The notes under the pieces were generated by a model that saw nothing but the letters and a program-made list of their open reading frames with translations, searched no databases and was not told the origin of the DNA. A stretch of 8,503 nucleotides of DNA from Nocardioidaceae bacterium (GTDB lineage: Bacteria; Actinomycetota; Actinomycetes; Propionibacteriales; Nocardioidaceae). Each line of letters begins with the position of its first letter. The stretch's first letter is position 1. This document shows, in pieces, positions 6,179 to 8,503 of this stretch. The stretch covers positions 1 to 8,503 of the forward strand of contig JAICRS010000125.1 of assembly GCA_025966335.1 (NCBI GenBank), given 5' to 3'. The translations under genes were made by a program, and so were the position numbers.

Positions 6179-7228
6179 ATGGCGTCGTTCAAGGATCGCG
6201 CAAAGGCGAGGATCGACCGGATCCGCGCGCGGCATCGGTTCGTCGACCACCTGTTCGCGACGGTAACCCATTACGGCACCGTGAACGGCAACGCCCAGGC
6301 CGGCGCGGTCACGTTCTTCGGTTTCCTGTCCTTCTTCCCGATCCTCGCGCTGGCCTTCTTCGTCATCGGCTACATCAGCAGGGTCTACCCGGACGCCCAG
6401 GACCAGCTCGTGACGGCGCTCGGCGAGGTGCTCCCCGGGGTGGTCGGGGAGGGGCCGGGCGAGATCAGTCTGGCGACGTTCGAGGAGAACGCGAGCGCGA
6501 TCGGGATCATCGGTCTGGTCGGTGTGCTGTACTCCGGGCTCGGCTGGCTGTCGGGCATGCGGGACGCGCTCGAAGTGATGTTCCTGCTCCCGAAGAAGGA
6601 GCAGCCGAACTTCTTCCTGGGCAAGGCCCGTGACCTGATGGTGCTCGCCGTGATCGGCTTCGTGCTGATCGTCTCTGTCGCGCTGTCCGGTGCGATCTCC
6701 GGGTTCTCCGAGCAGATCCTTGCGCTGGTAGAGCTCGAGGACAGCTTCCTCGCGGCCGCGCTGCTGTGGCTGCTCGGCCACGCTCTCGCCATCGCCGCGA
6801 CCACACTGCTGCTCGTCGCGATGTTCAAGCTGCTCGCCAAGCCACACGTGCCGCGCAAGGCGCTGGTGCACGGAGCGGTGCTCGGCGCCGTGGGCTTCGA
6901 GGTGCTGAAGTCGTTGGCGGCCTACCTGATCGCGAGCACGAAGGACCAGCCGGCGTTCCAGGCGTTCGGGGTCGCGCTGATCCTGGTGGTCTGGATCAAC
7001 TACTTCTCCCGGCTGGTGATGTACGGCGCCGCCTGGGCGTACACCTCGCCGCTCAACGACCGGGAGGCGGCAGTCGCGGCGACCGGGGGCATACCCAGGC
7101 CGGTCGGCGTGCCCGCTGCAGCCGACGACGGCGGTGCACGCAAGAGATTGGTGGCCGCCGGTGCCGCGGCCGCTCTGGTGGTGGGGGGCGTGATCGCGCG
7201 CCGCCGGTCGGGCAGGATGGTCTCGTGA
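6179..7228 (+). CDS. YihY/BrkB family integral membrane protein
   Basis: A 349-residue inner-membrane protein of the YihY/virulence factor BrkB family, once misnamed ribonuclease BN. Its biochemical role is unsettled. A basic N-terminus (KDRAKARIDRIRARHR) leads into the family hallmark GNAQAGAVTFFGFLSFFPILA (37-57). Further helices lie around 105-125, 142-165, 180-206, 218-240 and 248-275, and VWINYFSRLVMYGAAWAY (271-288) is the typical last helix. A proline/alanine-rich linker (about 300-320) and an extra predicted helix, RLVAAGAAAALVVGGVIA with a basic end (323-340), follow. I start at ATG 6179, 7 bases after the previous stop. The ATG at 6110 would add 23 residues of no family likeness and overlap the upstream gene by 62 bases. 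The stop overlaps the GTG of the next gene (GTGA). Confidence 0.9.
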   Translation: MASFKDRAKARIDRIRARHRFVDHLFATVTHYGTVNGNAQAGAVTFFGFLSFFPILALAFFVIGYISRVYPDAQDQLVTALGEVLPGVVGEGPGEISLATFEENASAIGIIGLVGVLYSGLGWLSGMRDALEVMFLLPKKEQPNFFLGKARDLMVLAVIGFVLIVSVALSGAISGFSEQILALVELEDSFLAAALLWLLGHALAIAATTLLLVAMFKLLAKPHVPRKALVHGAVLGAVGFEVLKSLAAYLIASTKDQPAFQAFGVALILVVWINYFSRLVMYGAAWAYTSPLNDREAAVAATGGIPRPVGVPAAADDGGARKRLVAAGAAAALVVGGVIARRRSGRMVS

Positions 7229-7476
7229 AGCTGGAACGCAAGCACGCCGTCCTGTTCTTCGCGATCGCTGCCTGGAACGTCCTGAGCTACGCCAACTTCG
7301 CGAGGAACCTGTGGGAGGCCGCCTCGGGCAGTGAGGATCGCTCCACCGGTTACTACGTCGCCCACATCGTCCTGATCGTGGTCAACGTGTTGATCGCCGT
7401 CGTGCTGGCCAGGCTCGGCTGGAAGGCCTGGCACGCCGCGTCGGACGACCGGACCGCGGAGCGCCTGCCCTCGTGA
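7225..7476 (+). CDS. Small two-helix membrane protein (SCO4848-like)
   Basis: An 83-residue protein with two hydrophobic helices, about 8-22 and 50-69, joined by a polar loop containing NFARNLWEAASGSEDRS (28-44). The C-terminus is charged. The pattern (helix, aromatic N-F-x-x-N-L segment, loop, helix ending in GW) resembles the actinobacterial SCO4848 family of membrane proteins of unknown function as I recall it; no search was possible. The GTG start overlaps the TGA of the YihY gene by 4 bases (7225-7228), and AGGA (7214-7217) gives a 7-base spacer, so translation is probably coupled. Its own stop overlaps the start of the dehydratase gene in the same way. No function is known to me; sitting behind YihY suggests a partner in the membrane, which is inference. 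Confidence 0.82.
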   Translation: MKLERKHAVLFFAIAAWNVLSYANFARNLWEAASGSEDRSTGYYVAHIVLIVVNVLIAVVLARLGWKAWHAASDDRTAERLPS

Positions 7477-8405
7477 CCGTCGCCCTTCCGTCCGTGACGG
7501 ACGTGGAGAGCGCCGCCGCGCGCCTGGGCGAGAAGGTGCGGCACACCCCGACGATGGTGCTGCACGCGGACGAGACCGGGTTGCCCGCGCGCGTCGTACT
7601 CAAGCTCGAGCTGCTGCAGCACACTGGGTCCTTCAAGGCTCGCGGCGCGCTCAACTCCGTGCTGTCGCTCGACCCGCGGACGCCCGACGTGACCGCTGCC
7701 TCTGGCGGCAACCACGGCGCGGCCGCCGCCTGGGCGGCGCGACGCGCGGGGATGCGGGCCGATGTGTTCGTGCCCGGTACGTCGACCCCCGCGAAGCTGG
7801 ACCGGATCCGCGAGTACGGCGCGAACCTGCACCTCGTCGGGGGAGACGTGGGTGACGCGCTCGAGGCGTGCCGCGCGTTCGCCGACTCGCGAGGCCTCCC
7901 GGTGATCCACCCCTACGACACGTGGGAGACCGTGTGCGGCGCGGGGACACTCGGCCTCGAGATCGGTGCGCAGGTCCCGGACGCTGAGCTGGTGCTGCTC
8001 GGCTGCGGCGGGGGAGGGTTGTACGCCGGGGTGGCGGCTGCGCTCGCCGACACGGCGGTGGTGCAACCCGTGGAGACCGAGCTGTGCCCGCACCTGCATG
8101 CTGCGGTCGCGGCCGGTGAACCCGTGTGGCACCCGTCGAAGGGAGTCGCCGCCGACGCCCTCGGCCCGCCGCAGGTCGGACGGCTCGGCTTCGACACGGC
8201 GGTGTCGCGAGGCACGAGTTCCGTGCTGGTAACCGACGAGGCCGTGGTGGAGGCGCGCCGGTTCCTCTGGCAGCGGCTCCGGGTGCTCGCGGAACCGGCG
8301 GCGTGTGCGGCGCTGGCGAGCCTGCTCAGTGGTGCGGTGACGCCGCGACGTGGATCCACTGGGGTGGTCGTCGTCAGCGGCGGCAACAACCCGGCCGTGC
8401 CGTGA
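7473..8405 (+). CDS. PLP-dependent serine/threonine dehydratase
   Basis: A 310-residue fold-type II PLP enzyme. It is expected to deaminate L-threonine or L-serine to 2-oxobutyrate or pyruvate, releasing ammonia. The PLP lysine is K55 in HTGSFKARGA. SGGNHG (77-82) fits the substrate/carboxylate loop, CGGGGLYAG (168-176) the phosphate-binding glycine loop, and SGGNNP (302-307) the C-terminal PLP-ring contact, where relatives have SGxN. RVLAEPAACAALASLLSG (280-297) is also characteristic. There is no C-terminal ACT domain, so it is not the allosteric biosynthetic IlvA form. A catabolic dehydratase, or a racemase of related fold, is more likely. Start GTG 7473 overlaps the previous stop (GTGA); GGAG (7458-7461) lies 11 bases upstream, a bit far, so coupling probably matters. 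It ends 2 bases from the stop of the convergent OsmC-like gene. Confidence 0.87.
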   Translation: MTVALPSVTDVESAAARLGEKVRHTPTMVLHADETGLPARVVLKLELLQHTGSFKARGALNSVLSLDPRTPDVTAASGGNHGAAAAWAARRAGMRADVFVPGTSTPAKLDRIREYGANLHLVGGDVGDALEACRAFADSRGLPVIHPYDTWETVCGAGTLGLEIGAQVPDAELVLLGCGGGGLYAGVAAALADTAVVQPVETELCPHLHAAVAAGEPVWHPSKGVAADALGPPQVGRLGFDTAVSRGTSSVLVTDEAVVEARRFLWQRLRVLAEPAACAALASLLSGAVTPRRGSTGVVVVSGGNNPAVP

Positions 8406-8410
8406 GCTCA
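8403..8410. other. Palindrome holding both convergent stop codons
   Basis: TGAGCTCA is a perfect 8-bp palindrome. Its left half is the TGA of the dehydratase (8403-8405) and its right half, read on the other strand, is the TGA of the OsmC-like gene (8410-8408). There is no room for a conventional terminator between the genes. Confidence 0.7.
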
Positions 8411-8503
8411 GTGCGCGGTGGCGGTCGGCTCGTGCCGGACCGGGCAACGGACCGAACGCGCGATGAAGCACAACCGGTTCGCCTCCGCGTGCAACGACTG
8501 GGC
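8408..8503 (-). CDS. OsmC-like protein (C-terminal 31 residues)
   Basis: A reverse-strand frame open from the right edge to TGA 8410-8408. The visible end reads SLHAEANRLCFIARSVRCPV and then RHEPTATAH. It matches the close of OsmC/Ohr-type proteins, in which a conserved cysteine sits in a CFIAxSVxxPV pattern followed by an EP; that cysteine is one of the two redox residues that reduce organic hydroperoxides. The second cysteine would lie beyond the window. Third codon positions are largely G or C. The assignment rests on a short stretch, so the subfamily (OsmC, Ohr or YhfA-like) cannot be told. Confidence 0.68.
   Translation of the reverse strand, partial: AQSLHAEANRLCFIARSVRCPVRHEPTATAH

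Noticed and set aside
1..8503. Mobile element, phage, CRISPR array or tRNA
   Set aside because: I saw no transposase or integrase, no regularly spaced repeats, no terminal inverted repeats and no cloverleaf; base and codon use look uniform throughout.

Overview
The window is GC-rich, densely packed chromosomal DNA from an actinobacterium. Five of the nine genes with a visible start use GTG, third codon positions are almost all G or C, and most proteins look like Nocardioides or Streptomyces relatives. A Nocardioidaceae member is my best guess, but that is inference. I see no mobile element, CRISPR array, tRNA or rRNA. The content is mostly core housekeeping, and no obviously new large system is present.

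Left part (1-2004): the 3' end of a monomeric NADP-dependent isocitrate dehydrogenase gene runs in from the left edge. It converges on a tiny reverse-strand gene (569-664) for a 31-residue single-helix membrane protein. A short gap with a small repeat structure follows, then a 12-helix MFS efflux transporter of the AraJ/chloramphenicol-resistance type.

Middle (1989-4588): a tandem-GNAT acetyltransferase on the reverse strand converges on the MFS gene, and their ends overlap by 16 bp. Its start faces a divergent gene for a CNNM/CorC-type membrane protein with CBS domains. The short divergent region between them carries a -10-like box, an inverted repeat and a possible 7-codon leader ORF.

Right part (4621-8405): an apparent operon, trpS - 2H-phosphoesterase (2'-5' RNA ligase family) - YihY/BrkB membrane protein - small SCO4848-type membrane protein - PLP-dependent serine/threonine dehydratase. 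Spacing is 9 nt, 7 nt, then two 4-nt GTGA overlaps, which suggests translational coupling. A perfect 10-bp inverted repeat brackets the trpS start codon. At the right edge the C-terminus of an OsmC-like protein comes in on the reverse strand; its stop and that of the dehydratase share one 8-bp palindrome.

The items most worth a second look are the unlisted 31-residue membrane protein with a leaderless-style promoter, the inverted repeat at the trpS start, and the tight trpS operon joining RNA-related and envelope proteins.
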